Source: Bryoerythrophyllum caledonicum (Eukaryota > Streptophyta > Bryopsida > Pottiales > Pottiaceae). From it: DNA of 64,000 bases. The translations under genes and the position numbers were made by a program. Positions 13,510 to 26,290 of this stretch are shown here, one piece after another. The stretch lies in the NCBI GenBank assembly GCA_963971425.1, contig OZ020521.1, positions 10,185,519 through 10,249,518 of the forward strand, in the 5' to 3' direction. How positions within the stretch are numbered: the first letter of the stretch is position 1; the number at the start of each line of letters is the position of its first letter. The notes beneath the pieces were generated by a model. It saw only the letters and a program-made list of their open reading frames with translations. It did no database searches and had not been told where the DNA came from.

Positions 13510-13974
13510 TGTCCGCGCCGTCCCTCAAGGGTCAAAGGATTAATCCCAACAAATTGACCTTGGGATCCTCACACTTGCATGTCCATCATTACACAAGTCT
13601 GTTTATGGATTGATGGGGAGAACACACATGACAATTTGAAAGCTTGTGTAAAGTGTGTGCATCTTCAATCTTGCCTTTGATTCTGTTTGTAAAATGAAAC
13701 AAAATGTTGGGCATGAACGCTGACCAGATAGTGCTTGTCCTCATGCGGGGAGAGGAAGAATCCTGTGGAAGGCACCTGAAGACCATGTTCAAGCGAGACA
13801 TTTGATGATCATACAATATATTGTTAAAAAACTCGGGCAACTTGATGAACGAGAAGTAAATTCAGAGAAGCCTCTGTACACACACCAGCAGACAAGCCTG
13901 ACATTGGCTTGACTGAAAGTTTCACCATCTGAAATGTCAAGGTATTGTTTGGAGCATCTCTTAACACCTCTTAA

Positions 13975-14148
13975 CCCTTACACGTCCGGAACCGTACATG
14001 TAGGCATATATTTTACTATGTAGGATACAAAATATGTAATAAGAATTTAGCAAGACTTACACCTTTGGATTCAAGATTCTTCAACCAACATCTTTCATAT
14101 GGAGGTCATTTCAATATGCAAACTTTATCACCTAATGACGTTTAAGGG
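13975..14148. mobile_element. Short TTAA-type MITE
   Basis: This 174-bp element starts CCCTTACACGTC and ends GACGTTTAAGGG. It is flanked by TTAA on the left and TTGA on the right. Related half-elements lie at about 14,858-15,040 and 25,990-26,160, which share the text GCCACAATATTCT and AACATGATAAGGTTCAC with each other. It resembles the larger TTAA-type elements in termini and target choice. Confidence 0.5.
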
Positions 14149-15075
14149 TTGAGATGACTCCGTGATTATAAACTCAAGCATTTCTAGTAGTAGAAATCAT
14201 AAATAAATTCCTACAATCCTATGCCCTCATAATGCTACAACCATGGCTATGTAGAGGATTTAAAACAAGATTATATTTAAACTATATTTTAACGTGATAC
14301 ACATAATATCTTTTTAAATTTAGACTTTTCAAAATTCACACTAAGTTTTGCCATAGCAAACATGTTATGGTTAAAATTGGCTAAAATGGTAACAATATAA
14401 AAGCCATGTTATTTCACTGTAGAAATTAAATTCTTTAGTGCAAACCACATCCAAATAATTTTAAAGAATTAGAACAATTTTGATGTTTATCTTTGGTGTA
14501 CTTGTATACTTTTTTTTAAGTACACCAAACATTGCATATACTGTGTAGTGAAATTAGTGTAGGTAATTCTCAATCCACATCAAATCATTTTCCTCAGAAA
14601 ATGTTGTGGGATGTTTCAAAATTGTTGACACATAATTAATGTGGATTATGGAGAAGTTGCGGCCAATGGTGGTGAGGTGGTAGCAATTGACGAGGAGTGG
14701 AAGATATTTGTAGTAAGTGGCGGTGAGGTGGCAATGAGCGGCGTGACACATGTCAAAATGTGTACACATTAATTTTGTGCCAAAACCAAAATTAATGTAG
14801 TCCACATAATTTTTCATCCACATTTCTAATGAATCCACATTATATTTCATACTTTTAACCCTTAAACGTATATAGGTGCCACAAGTGGCCACAATATTCT
14901 GCATGTATGGTGTCGTAATTCAACATGATAAGGTTCACATACTGAAATGACGTCCAAATGAAAGATGTTGGATGAAGAACCCTTAATCCAAAGGTAAATG
15001 TCTTGCTAAACCTTGATATATTATTGATATTCTATAAAGTAAATTACGTGCCTTCATATACAGACTAATGTTTAA

Positions 15076-15985
15076 CCCCTAAAGTACCGTAACAATTTCA
15101 CACCAAGAACATTTCTAAATTGTTGATTCTACTGCAATGAGTAAAGAAGGAAGCAAAACCTTAGATTCATAGTATTGACTGTAGGATCTCAATTAAGACT
15201 TACTAAGTAATGTCCTCACAAAATTTCATAAACTTTGACCGTTCGGATTGAAAGATTAAAGTGTTTGAAGTCAAAAAAATGGTTCATTTTCTTCCCTACG
15301 TTGAGTGGATAAGCAAACTTTGACTTCACTTGGTATTAAATTTTTGCACTATACAAGGTCTGAATCTCTTACCATTGTGTTAATCATGATGCTAGTTCCC
15401 TATACACCAATTTTTAAAGGTAGAGGAGGCATGTAGCATATTCCAAACAAGTGTGCACGGAGTGGAGGTTCAAAAATTGCTAATTCACGTTTAATTTTTT
15501 GTGAACGTAATATGTTTTAGAATGATAATCCAAACGGTCAACATGAAGGTTTTTGCCACATGTTTTTTTTCAAAAAAATCAAAAGTGAAAAATATGAAGA
15601 TCTCTAGGTTTTATGTAGAAAAGATGAAGTTTTTTTCCACGCTTGCTCGAAATGTGCAAAAATGTTTGACTTGAGTTAAAATGATTTTTAACACTGAAGA
15701 CAAGAATTCTTTTTTCAACATCTTCAAAGAAAGTAATATTCTCTTCACATATGAAAAATCTCAATGTCAATAGAAACTTTGTGGCAAAATTTTGGAGCTG
15801 CCTCGAGCCGTACTTTAAGTGGTACCAACTTTCAAGTCATGAATTAAAAAAAAAAAACCCTCCACAAAGCTCTCATCAAGGACAATCTAGTATAAAATTA
15901 TAAAAAAGGATTTTTTTGGAAAGTTTTACGAACATGCCCTAAATAAAAATCTAGTCTCCCGATGGGACACTTGGTCCTTTAGGGG
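15076..15985 (+). mobile_element. Non-autonomous DNA transposon, TTAA-type, copy 3
   Basis: This 910-bp element has perfect TTAA on both sides (15,072-15,075 and 15,986-15,989) and CCCCTAAAG inverted termini. It is the best-preserved reference copy of the family and matches the element at 4,335-5,281 in reverse orientation and that at 26,291-27,716 in the same orientation. No gene is present. Confidence 0.78.
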
Positions 15986-15996
15986 TTAAGGGTTAA

Positions 15997-16837
15997 CCCC
16001 TAAAGTCGAAATCGACCAGAATGTGGTCGATCTGACTCTGGTCAGGCTCTCAGTTACTAAATTTAGATCGTATGAAGTTATTACCGTTGCAGATTGTAGA
16101 GTTTTCCCAGACCTTTAAAATGACACCATTCATGCTTCAAAATTCCTCATACTTTAGGAGATATTCACGGTCAAAGTTTGAAAACACTGTTAGGGCATGC
16201 TGAAATCTGCCCAGAACTGCGGTATATGCTCAATTATTCTCAAAATCTGCCCAAAATCAATTAGATCGCAGTAACTTCAAAAATTCACCAAAAATTGAGA
16301 TTTTATTTTTTTTCGAATTTTGTTTTTCGTACATGTAAAAGAGGTAGTAAAGCATGATCTCACCGTTTGGATTTTCAATCGGATAATTTTTTACATGCCT
16401 TTTTAATTGTTGAAAATGGGCATTTGTATTTGTATTTCAGCATACCTCCATGTGAAAAATGAAGCATTTCTTTAGGTTTTATAGGTCCTATGAGGGTAAA
16501 AAATATATGGACATATTCCTTACTCACATAGGAACAAGAATTTGAAGAGCCTCATGTCAAATTTCCTTTCAAAATTGGTTTTTTTGGCCCCCAAAACATT
16601 AGTTTTCCATTCTATAGCAAGGAAAAAATCTTTTTTTTCAACTTTGAACATTATGATCTCCCAAATGGAGAGGAATTTGAATCTAAGATTCGGTATGCAT
16701 GTACATGTACAAGTTAGGTACTAGATCTTACGGTTACATACTCGAAAATTTGTCAAAAGTTAAAAATTTTCACCTTGCATTGAAAGAGGGCAGTTTTGAG
16801 GGTTTCTGGCAGTTTTGAGGGCTTTCGACTTTAGGGG
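15997..16837. mobile_element. Non-autonomous DNA transposon, TTAA-type, copy 4
   Basis: This 841-bp element has 15-bp perfect terminal inverted repeats (CCCCTAAAGTCGAAA) and perfect TTAA flanks (15,993-15,996 and 16,838-16,841). It begins only three bases (GGG) after the right TTAA of the preceding element. The interior differs from the neighbour, so it is a second subfamily that shares the first nine terminal bases. Confidence 0.78.
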
Positions 16838-16841
16838 TTAA

Positions 16842-18671
16842 TGATACAATCCTATACGTCAGAAAATGGGCAGTTTGTGGCTTGGTGGTGAGAGAGGGAG
16901 TTACCAATGATGGGGTTGGATGAAGTAAATAATCAGACCACCAAGATTGAAGTCAAGTTGCATAGCAATAAGTTAATGGAAATAAGAGTCAACTGCACAC
17001 ACAAACAGGTAGGTAGTTGGCACACGAGAGGAACCTCCTTTATGAAGCAGCAGCAACAGCGGCAGCCCTATTTTCCATCCAAGCGAGGGATGCGAGGCCC
17101 TACGTGCGTTGAGCTCCCACTCAACAATTAACAGTATATTAATACCCAGCGGAGGTGGGGATCTGGTGGAGCACCCACCCAGCGCAGCAACCCCAAATTT
17201 GGGTCAATCCGCCAAACGCTGCCCCTACATAGCTGCCCAAACATGCTCCTGCTTGCCCCCATGTTGGTACTTAAGATGCCAAACTCCGGGCAAAAGTCGG
17301 ATCTGGCCCAAATTTGGCAGCGGGGTAACTAAATTTGGCGAGTCGAGCTGCTTACCCGAGTTTTGCTCTCCCCCTCACTGCGAGAATTCCGCCCTCCTCC
17401 CTCCCTCTCCGCCAAGGAGCCGAGCAGCCATCTCGAGCGTGCACGGATTCCTATCCTCGCTTTACTGCATGCTCTGAATAAACAATTCGATAACTGTAAT
17501 GCGGAAGGGGTCAAGCCCTTATCACCCTGGTCCATGTGGCTCCCTCTGAGAGCATTCCGCAATGCTTGTAGGAGCGGAATTGGGAAGAGGGGGTTAACTT
17601 AGAATTAACAATCAATTACAGGACGGGTTTAGTCTATGGGTCGAAACAATCAATTACAGGATGTGTAGAGGGAAAATTGAATCTGACAACCAGTGGGTAT
17701 ACCTGGAGGTGGAGTGAATTCCACATCTGAAAACTTGCACATGGTTTATGTACAAGTCAGGTGTGGCAGGCCTGAAGTCGCAGCTGCAAGCTGGACGCTG
17801 CAGAGAATGTGAGAATCAATCATGTCAGGAGTAACTTGGAAGCCAGTGGTGAGAGCGGTCGGTCAGTGCAAAGAGGTCAGGGACTCAAAATTAATCATCA
17901 AGGCCCTAATGACCCGCGCAGGACGGCACTGTACTTGAACTAAGTGGGGAGGGAGAATTAGTCTAATTCAAAGTGCTATCAGCAACGAAATCTATGTAGA
18001 AGCAGAGGAAGTAGTACGCACATCTTGCTGCCGACCAGCTTTGTGGAACGCATTCTGCAGCAATCGCCATTCTGTGTCACAATCATCCTCACCAACCACA
18101 AGTAATGTGAGTCCATAAGCTGCTTGTTCATCGAAAAATAGTCAAGAAAATATTATTCAGTCAAAGTGGCCAGAATTTCTAGACGACCACATAGCTTGAA
18201 TAAATGCCTCATAATATCAAGTCAGATGACCACATAACTTCAGCTGCTTCTTGGCAGAGAAAAATAAAATCGTCTCATAACTTGATGAGAAATAAAGTTT
18301 TTAATAACGTCTTACTCAGTGCAAGTATACATCAAAAAATCACACAACTGTGAATGAGATTTTCTATTTTAGGTTAAGGGAGATGTCCATTACTTTCAGT
18401 GAGTACGAAACACAGCCTCCAAGCAACAAAATTTAGAGCGAAAAAGTTCCGGGATATCGAGCTGTACAGGATGGAGAGACTGATAACGGATGCATCAGGC
18501 GCCTTTGTAGTGTTCGATTTGCCAAATCAAAGCCGTCTGTAGAAAAGCAAAACAAGGGTTAGATCAAGAGCATGTCTTCAGGTTCCGTAAATCATCCCCA
18601 GTACATCCGCTGCTGGCACATACAGTTGCTATACATTGCGAAGCCAGAGTATTCCAGTCCAATATGACAAT
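16842..18671. other. Intergenic DNA with a GC-richer block; 3' flank of the MBD gene
   Basis: The part from about 17,100 to 17,650 is GC-richer than its surroundings and holds open frames of up to 122 codons, none of which I recognise. The part from about 18,100 to 18,671 lies directly downstream of the MBD gene stop codon and should include its 3' untranslated region and polyadenylation site. No second gene is supported. Confidence 0.4.
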
Positions 18672-20718
18672 CTACTGTGAGGAAGGTAGATGTTTAGCTT
18701 TCTTTAAGACTGACCCTTTGAGCTTTCTTTGAGCTTTCTTAGCTTTCTTCGAGACTGACCCTTCAGTTGGATCCAACACTGCTAAAGGTTGCGGATAAGG
18801 ATATACAGAAGGACGAGAGGAAGATCTATCGCCGTCTGTAATAGCTGGTTGAGGGAACTTCCTATCAGCGTCACTTAACTTGCTCCCTACTCTTTCCCAT
18901 GTTTTCCCAACTTTTTTGAAGGCCCTCTTGTGTAGATTACGTCCAGGTTTAGGTGCTGTAAATGAGAATTGTGAAAGAGTCACTTCCTCTCTTCTGTGTC
19001 TCGGAAGCTTATCCAAGAATCTGCAATTCGCCAATCAGTCGTACATTTTCAGTAACCGCCTACGAATTACAAAGTCGCAATCCATATGAGTCGTTCAAAA
19101 TATGAAGATACGATTCAATATCGCTACGAATCTATGATAGTTTTATGCCACCAGAACCTGAATGTGCAAATGTAACAAAAAAATTGGTGGTAAATCATAC
19201 AAAAAAAGGTGGGAAGCTGAAGTCTCGTACATACCTCTCAACATCTGGAAGAGATCGGAGTCGCCGGCCACACGGGGTCAGATAATACCTGCAAAAGATC
19301 AACTCAAATTCGTAAAAAAAATTGCAATAAGAATGATCTCATGCAACTGGTCTGTGAAGAGGTCATATACAAGCACACAATCTTTAAGGTATTGTTACAG
19401 GCGGACATAAAACTCTTGTTCACTATCAAACAAGAGACACTCAAGCGTTCTTTTTCCGTCTTACTACCATTGATTTGGTCCACGAGGAAGGGCGCAACCT
19501 TTCAAACAAATTCGCATCAAGATCATCAGAAGCAGTCTAGAGATCCTTCCAACCAAATGATCTTAACGTCTACCTTTATTTTGTAACAGCAGCTCGCCAC
19601 CACCATCCTTTTCTGGTGAGTACTTAGAAACTTTTCAAAAAGAGAAAAAACTGATATAAATAGATATATACATGGAAACTGTAGGATATACTGAATCAGA
19701 ATCCAGAACTTACACATCGGCAAATGTCGCAGATCGCTCTCCTCTGACCACTACTTTACGAACATATCCTGGAGGAGGTTTTGGGATGATAGTTTCGTCA
19801 ACGGCCCATAATATGCCAGGCTCATTCTCTGAGAGATCAGTGGGTTCGTGACATGAAGCGTTCACCCTCCAGGCCTGTGCATCCTCGCAAACCCATGGAC
19901 GCTCACGTATTTGCTCACTTATCCTGTGATACTGCTCCTTTGAAGGCATCAACCTCCATTTTCCACAAGCATTACATTGAACTGTGAAACTTTGAACTGG
20001 AGTTGAGGACCACCTGTTTCATATCATCAAACTAAGTAAGAATCACAGCTTTTTCACAAATGTCCTAAAGCAACTAAAGGTACACGTAGGCACAAGATAT
20101 CACCAGAACAAAAATCGATAGTCAACGAACATGCATTAAGGGATTGCTGCTTCTTAGCATGTGCACAGGCAAACTGCTGCTTCGTATTTCATGCATAAAC
20201 AAACTCAAGCTCATGAAAACCTCATGAAAACCTCATGACTTTTGAAGGGGCATGAGACATGATAGCTACATCGCTGTAAGGTGAACAGGCAGAGGACTCA
20301 ATTTAAGAGCAAACATAGAGACCCAGCCCGCATTAAGCATAACCAGGTAGATGACCAGAACTATAGTTGTGTGGCAATTTTGAAATTGTACCTTTGAGTG
20401 TCGTCTGCTGAATCTGCTGGCTTGACAGCAGTCCTGGCCGAGGGGTCTAGTTCTGTCACCAACAACAAAGGGCAGGCAATGCTATTATATGCAATAGCAC
20501 AAGTTCATTCTACATAGAGCACGTATATGGATTGACCTGAATTCGGAATTCAATGGTCTCTTACCAGACAATGATCTTGTCGGTACGATCCGATTCTCTT
20601 CTTCATTGTCATCATCGTCCGAAAGACATATGATAAAGGATGTCGATGCATTATTTCCCCAACAATTCTTCCTGGCGGCAGCCACTGGGTCCGCGATACC
20701 CTCCCCAGCGGTTGACAT
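18672..20718 (-). CDS. MBD protein with CW zinc finger (plant MBD1/2/4/12-like), 5 exons
   Basis: I join five exons by consensus GT-AG sites and matching phases: 20718-20565, 20452-20392, 20013-19714, 19288-19235 and 19020-18672. They give a 305-residue protein. Residues 83-130 form a CW zinc finger with C85, C88, C114 and C126, plus W91, W112 and W120. It is followed by a methyl-CpG-binding domain from about 144 to 200 (PPPGY, RGERSATFADVYYL, GRRLRSL) and the LSQFSF motif at 205-210 typical of this plant family. The N-terminus has an acidic block behind IICLS, resembling a SUMO-interacting motif; the C-terminus is lysine-rich. Family knowledge: such proteins act in the nucleus on chromatin, CW fingers bind histone H3 tails, and several plant members do not bind methylated CpG strongly. 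Exon borders are confident; any further 5' untranslated exon is not resolved. The match is by recognition, not by search. Confidence 0.88.
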
Positions 20719-22860
20719 AGTCGATCCGCCTGTGTATGCTCACAATCTTGCAACAGAGTGAAACATTATCTGCAGACACAATTTCCGCTTCGTCATGTTT
20801 CTTTCGACATAGATATATACCCAGCTAAGCCCAGTTATATAAGCCAAATTCTAGTAAACTGAAAATATTTATAGTAGAGGAATTTTAGTAAAAGTGATAA
20901 AGTGAAAGAACAAAAACATTCCAAAGTGAAAGGACAAAGCTTGACTGACCTCATATTAACCAGATTTCTATTATAAACTCTCTTATATGTTATACAAGAA
21001 CCACTACAGCAACTTTTATGCAGACAAGGCTCGATGCAACTTTTAAATCAATAACAATTCGGTCATGACATCAATTTACTGCCTATTAAACACATCATAT
21101 CACTCAATCAAAGCGTCAAAGCAAGTTTTAGAGACATTAGATTAAAAGGTCGTTGAAAGGAACTCTAAATAATAAGAATCTCACTAGAAGCATTTTAGGG
21201 AGCTCCGAACGTACTTCAGCTGAACAACATAAGCTATGCGAATGAAGCCACCAAGGTAAATATCCACCGGGGTGAGATTTTGAACATAATCGATATCGTT
21301 AGCATGGACAACATTTTAGATGTGCACTTCGACTTTCCGTAATCGGTCTTTAGTTCTAAAATTCTGAACGACATTTGCAGCGCAAATACTTCACTGCCAC
21401 ATAAGCATGTAACGATGGCTTTCAATACATTTTGCGAGGAAAACAGACTGCCTGGAGAACTTTTCCATTCTCTAAGACATTATTCACATAGCTGCTGCCG
21501 CAAAGCATTTCAAGAAGGTAGTCAAACGATATTCCTATAATCAACTGGATTAGAGCGCAACTAAGGCCGCGAAATGTGGAAAAATAAGATCTATAAATTG
21601 TGGCTTAAAACGCTCAAGACTCTCCAAACTCCAATTCAGTAAATCCACTAAGAGATATAGCTCTTAATCCGCCTACAGCAGTTCAAAGGACCGCAATCTA
21701 ATGCAAGCAAACTGTTTTGCTCATATCCAGAACTTTCTGACATGAGCACTCATGAACAGCGAGAGTCTGAAAGACGCAACGTAGGCCACAAAGAATTCAA
21801 CGCCGCCCATCCTTAAAAATCCAGAAACAATGTCGCGCGAATTGAAAACATCGAAACCAAAAAGAAGCAGAAAACACGTTCGCCAATCGCCGTGCGTCAC
21901 CGCTTCCGAAATTCAGACTAAATTCTTGCAAACTAGACTCGAAACTTCAATTTCATAACTCTAGTCAACAAAGCCGCATTAATCTCACTGCAACCGGTTC
22001 AATCAGGTTCCAAAACCGCCAAAACTCTCCGGAGTGCACATTTAAAAAAAAAACGCAATGCGGATAAGAAAGAAAGAACGACACACAAACTCGAACTCCG
22101 CGCGAATCAATCTAAAATCAAAATTTCGGGAACAGATTTCGCACGAACCTGAATCATGCCAATTGCGCATAAGCGTCCCGCAATTGGACCTAAATTCTTG
22201 CTCCGAAATGCTCAAAACTCCACTGCTCTCAACAACACCGTCCGAGCTCCATCAGCAAGCGCCTAATCCCTGTACTCCGATGCCTGCTGTGCGCAATCAT
22301 AAACATAGCCTCCTCAAGCGCTCTTGTGCAAGTCATGAACCTCACCAACAACTATTCTCTTCAAGAAAAAAAAACACAAGCCTTCGCAGCGCTCATCCTC
22401 ATGATGAGACATATATCATCCAAAATATATCATCCGTGAAAAGATGAACGTTCAAGAGAACACGAGACGATGAACAGACATTCGTCAAACTTGCGTTCTA
22501 GCCGTTAAATCAACAGATATTTTCATCTGATGGATGAGAAACCGCGAGAGAGATCTCGAATCGTGGATGTCAGTCGTTCGAAAATCTCTTTGGGCAATAA
22601 ACCGTTACTGAACCTAAAGCCAACATTTACTAAGGTATTCTAAGATCTACAACGTTAGTAGATGTAAATGGTGTTGGTTGAAGTAACGGTTCAAGGAGAG
22701 TTTCTGTTCGTTAGGGTTTCATCGACTCTGTTCTGTGAGTGCATCATAAGTGATCGTAAGTGCGTTTACTGGTGCGCCATGATCTACTGCTTTTTTCCTT
22801 GTCACTAATCAAACTATTTTAAAGAGAAAATAAATCTTTGAAGGTACAAAATTCCAAGGT
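20719..22860. other. Upstream region of the MBD gene
   Basis: There is no recognisable coding region. The stretch from about 21,700 to 22,450 is less AT-rich and includes a 129-codon plus-strand open frame without a known domain. As the 5' flank of the minus-strand MBD gene it probably contains the promoter and part of the 5' untranslated region, but I cannot place a transcription start. Confidence 0.35.
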
Positions 22861-22879
22861 AAAAGTAACTTAAAGGTAA

Positions 22880-24150
22880 TCTCCAAGGTAAAAAACGATA
22901 TTTGCCTTATGATTCGGGATTTTTGAACTCAATAAAAATTTAGCAAGTATATTATGTTTCTCCAAATCTAGCAATTGGCGCTTGCTTTGCAACGCATTAG
23001 TCCAACCATGTAATGTAGTTTTTATATTACAAACTATTAGGAAAAAAAGGTAACATTCGCAATTAATTGCACGGTTGATTGCCAATTACCTACACGGTTG
23101 ACTGCAGTGTTTCTGTAGTTCACTACGGAGTTGGCTGTGTGGTTGATCACTGCGTGGTTCATTGCATAAATTATGATTTTAGTAGTATGATGACTAGCAG
23201 TTGGCACTTGCTTTGCAACGCTTTAGTTCAACCATATTAATGTAGTTTTTATATCACAAAATATTTTTTTTAAAAAGGTAACGACAATCTACATAAAATA
23301 TAAATATGTCTTTGAAACCTATGCATGAATTTCAATAATGTAATGGAATAGAATAGAAAAAAATAAATTAGGTTTTATATTTTTGGCATTTTAACATGGA
23401 ATTTCAAAAATGTTATGAACGTCAAATTTGTAATCAAGAGTTTCAAATTTATTTTGGATAAGCACATATTGCAACACACAAATGCAAATTTCACACACCC
23501 ACAAACTCAACTTGCAATTACAATCTCAATTTCACACACCTAGAAACTCAATTTGCAATTACAATATGAATTTCACACATCCACAAACTCAACTTGCAAT
23601 TACAATCTCAAATTCACACACCCACAAACTCAATTTGCAATTACAATCTCAAAACTTGCAATCTCACCTCAAAACTTGTAATTTCAATCTCCACAACTTG
23701 AATATGCAATTTTGCAACTCGAACTTTGTATGCCAACCTCCAAGATCACAACTCCAACATCACAACTTTTTCACTCCAAGTTTACAACTCATAATTTACA
23801 ATTCAACCTTTTAGTGCTTAACTCAAAAAATATTTTGAAAGTCAAATTTGTAATCAAGAGCACAAATTGCAACACACAAATGCAAATTTATCACACCCAA
23901 AAACTCAAGCTAATGCTTTGCAACGCATTAATCCAACCATTTTAATGTAGTTTTTATATTACAAACTATATTAAAAAGAAAGGTACATGTTTCACTGTGC
24001 GGTTGGCTGCGCAATCAACTGCGCGGTTGACTGCACCGTTCCTATAGTTCACTGCACGGTTGACTATGCGATTGATCATTGCGTGGTTCACTGCGCTGAT
24101 TATGATTTTAGTAGTATGATTATGTTTCTCCAAATTTTCTAGAATGTCAA
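22880..24150. repeat. Imperfect direct repeats with embedded 41-bp tandem array
   Basis: A block containing TTTGCAACGCATTAGTCCAACCA and 'aatgtagtttttatatta' occurs at about 22,985, 23,210 and 23,915. A second block rich in GCGGTTGACTGC and ending GATTTTAGTAGTATGAT occurs at about 23,085-23,190 and 24,000-24,120. The arrangement suggests segmental tandem duplication followed by divergence. The small open frames here reflect repeats and are not genes. Confidence 0.6.
23487..23660. repeat. Tandem repeat, four units of 41 bp
   Basis: Units start at 23,487, 23,528, 23,569 and 23,610 with the core AATTTCACACACCCACAAAC. They differ by a few substitutions each. The open frame over this array (translating as repeated HTHKLNLQLQ) is a consequence of the period and is not considered a gene. 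Confidence 0.85.
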
Positions 24151-26290
24151 AGGAATAATAAAGGTTTTTTTCTTAGAAAAGTGAAGATGGAAATGATAAA
24201 GTGCTTAAACATTTCAAACATGGATAGAGAGAATTTGGGCAAGAAATCCACATACATATGATTGATTTCTAAAATTCCTTCGTTGTTTCTTACCAAAAGC
24301 ATTTTTAAAATGCAAAAAGAGGAATGATAATTATTCAAAAAGTAAACTAATTTTCAATTGGAAGATCTTAGTTTAGTACGAAAAATGTATAAAAAATAAA
24401 AAGATTGCACAAAATGGAATATTATTGTGTTTGAAGTGGAAAGGAAGGGTTTATTTATTCCTTACACCAAGAGAGTCCATGCACTTTGATCTGTTACAGT
24501 GTAATTTTTTTACAATGTAAAATATAAATTCATTACCATTTTGGTATAAATGATATCAGTTACATGTATACAAGATTTTAGAAGTAAACGATAGGTGTAA
24601 TATTTTTGAAAAGTTGCGCAATGTGGAGAGGTTGAAAATTGCCAAAATACATTTTAATCTTCTGTGATGCAAATCTCATTCATTGCAAATCTGAATGGTT
24701 GAAGTGGGGGTTTTATACAACAACTTTTTAACAAGAGAAGAAAAAGAAAAAGAAATCAACAAATAATATCTAATTGCTTTGCATGGAAAAAATGATTTAA
24801 GATCTTTTTAGTATCTTGTACCATAGGGTGTGAAGATTTGGACTCACTACTAAAAGGGATTATTTTGTGACATTCTTAAAGAAAATTGTATCATTTTTTG
24901 TATAAAAAATCTCAATGTCAATGAAATGGTGTACCAAAGTTTTTAAAACTACTTAGAGTTCAACTAATTCCATCTAGAATAATACATGTGTTTTGGAAGT
25001 TAGATGTGAAAATTTATACTCCACCAAAGTTACGACTGTCTTCATGGTTATGGTTCTTAGAAATTTATTATAAAAATCAACATCATAAGGTTTTGCACTA
25101 CATGTCTGTAATTTTTTGAAGGGCATAAGGTCCTTAAAGGATCAAGTGTCTATGCTGGGTAGTGTTTACTTACCATGTCAAACTCGTGAAGTCTTAAGAT
25201 TCACAAACTTCCTTCTTTCATGTTTACAAGCTTTGTTGAAGATTTTTGTTGGTGACTATATATTTTAAAATAATAATTGTCCTTATTGCATATATAGACT
25301 CCGAATGGAGCCACCTCATGTGAAATCTAAAATAATTTGAAGCAAACTTCAAACTTTACATTCAATAAGTTGTGGTTTTATATTCACATTTAATGGAAAC
25401 TAGCATACTGTGAAGATGGGGAAATCTACATATTGATATTAGATTTTTATGTCTTTTTCCACTCAAATTCTTTGATTTGTTTTAAAACATATTATAAAAT
25501 ATTGCATTTTGTACACTATTTGAGGAAAAATTGATTCTTTAGAAATGAAAAATACATTCCAAAATCATCTTGCAGCTTGCCAAAGCAAAAGCTTTATACT
25601 CGGTGTAGAAGGCCACTAGTCAAAATTTCTCACATGAAATTTGGGAATATAATTGACTGAGAGTGAGGCTCTTGTCTAATGGAGGTTTATACTAGAATGT
25701 TGAGTCCTACCATTGGAGAACTTTGCACATGGATGGAAAAATGACGTGGCTGCCAATGTGGCAATACTTTCTTGAAGGGAAGTTCTCCATATGTCAAGTT
25801 TTTGGGAAATCTCAAAGTCTTGAAAAAAAAATTGGCCTTCCAAGAATTCCAACTTGAATAAAGTATTACCTATTGAGACAATATTTTGAATTTTCATCTT
25901 CTCCAACATACAATCCCTTGCCTCAAATAACAATGTCTTAGGCAAATATTCTTGACTAGATGGTGCACTTCTCCACCATATTGTATAGCGGCCTATAAAC
26001 GTCAGAAGGTGCCATTGCTGGCCACAATATTCTACATGTATAGTGGCGTATTTGAACATGATAAGGTTCACAAATAGAAATGACCTTCAAATGAAAGATG
26101 TAAGTTGAAAAATTTTCAATCCAAAGATAAAAGTCTTTGGATTGGATTTTTATGTATTCTGCAGAGGAAAATATGTAGCTAATATGTATACGGCTTCCGA
26201 CTGAGGTTTACGGGTTCAGGACATGAGTGTAAACACATGGACATCTAGTTATTTCCACACCTAGTTTAAGATATAGACTCTAGTTTTGAA
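24151..26290. other. Decayed repeat DNA, no gene
   Basis: AT-rich sequence. The part at 24.4-25.2 kb shares words with the TTAA-type transposon family (for example a degenerate GGTCCTTAAAGGATCAAG at about 25,130). The part at 25.99-26.16 kb is related to 14.86-15.04 kb. A 131-codon minus-strand frame at 25,676-26,071 has no recognisable domain and overlaps that repeat. Confidence 0.4.

Noticed and set aside
13970-16841. TTAACCC words as interstitial telomere repeats
   Set aside because: Each TTAACCC(C) occurs singly at transposon ends and is not tandemly repeated as TTTAGGG.
22058-22447. 129-codon frame upstream of the MBD gene
   Set aside because: No recognisable domain, lies in the presumed promoter/5' region, and I could not connect it to the MBD exons.
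23482-23945. Repetitive 110-codon frame (HTHKLNLQLQ)
   Set aside because: It follows from the 41-bp tandem repeat and has no start context or conserved features.
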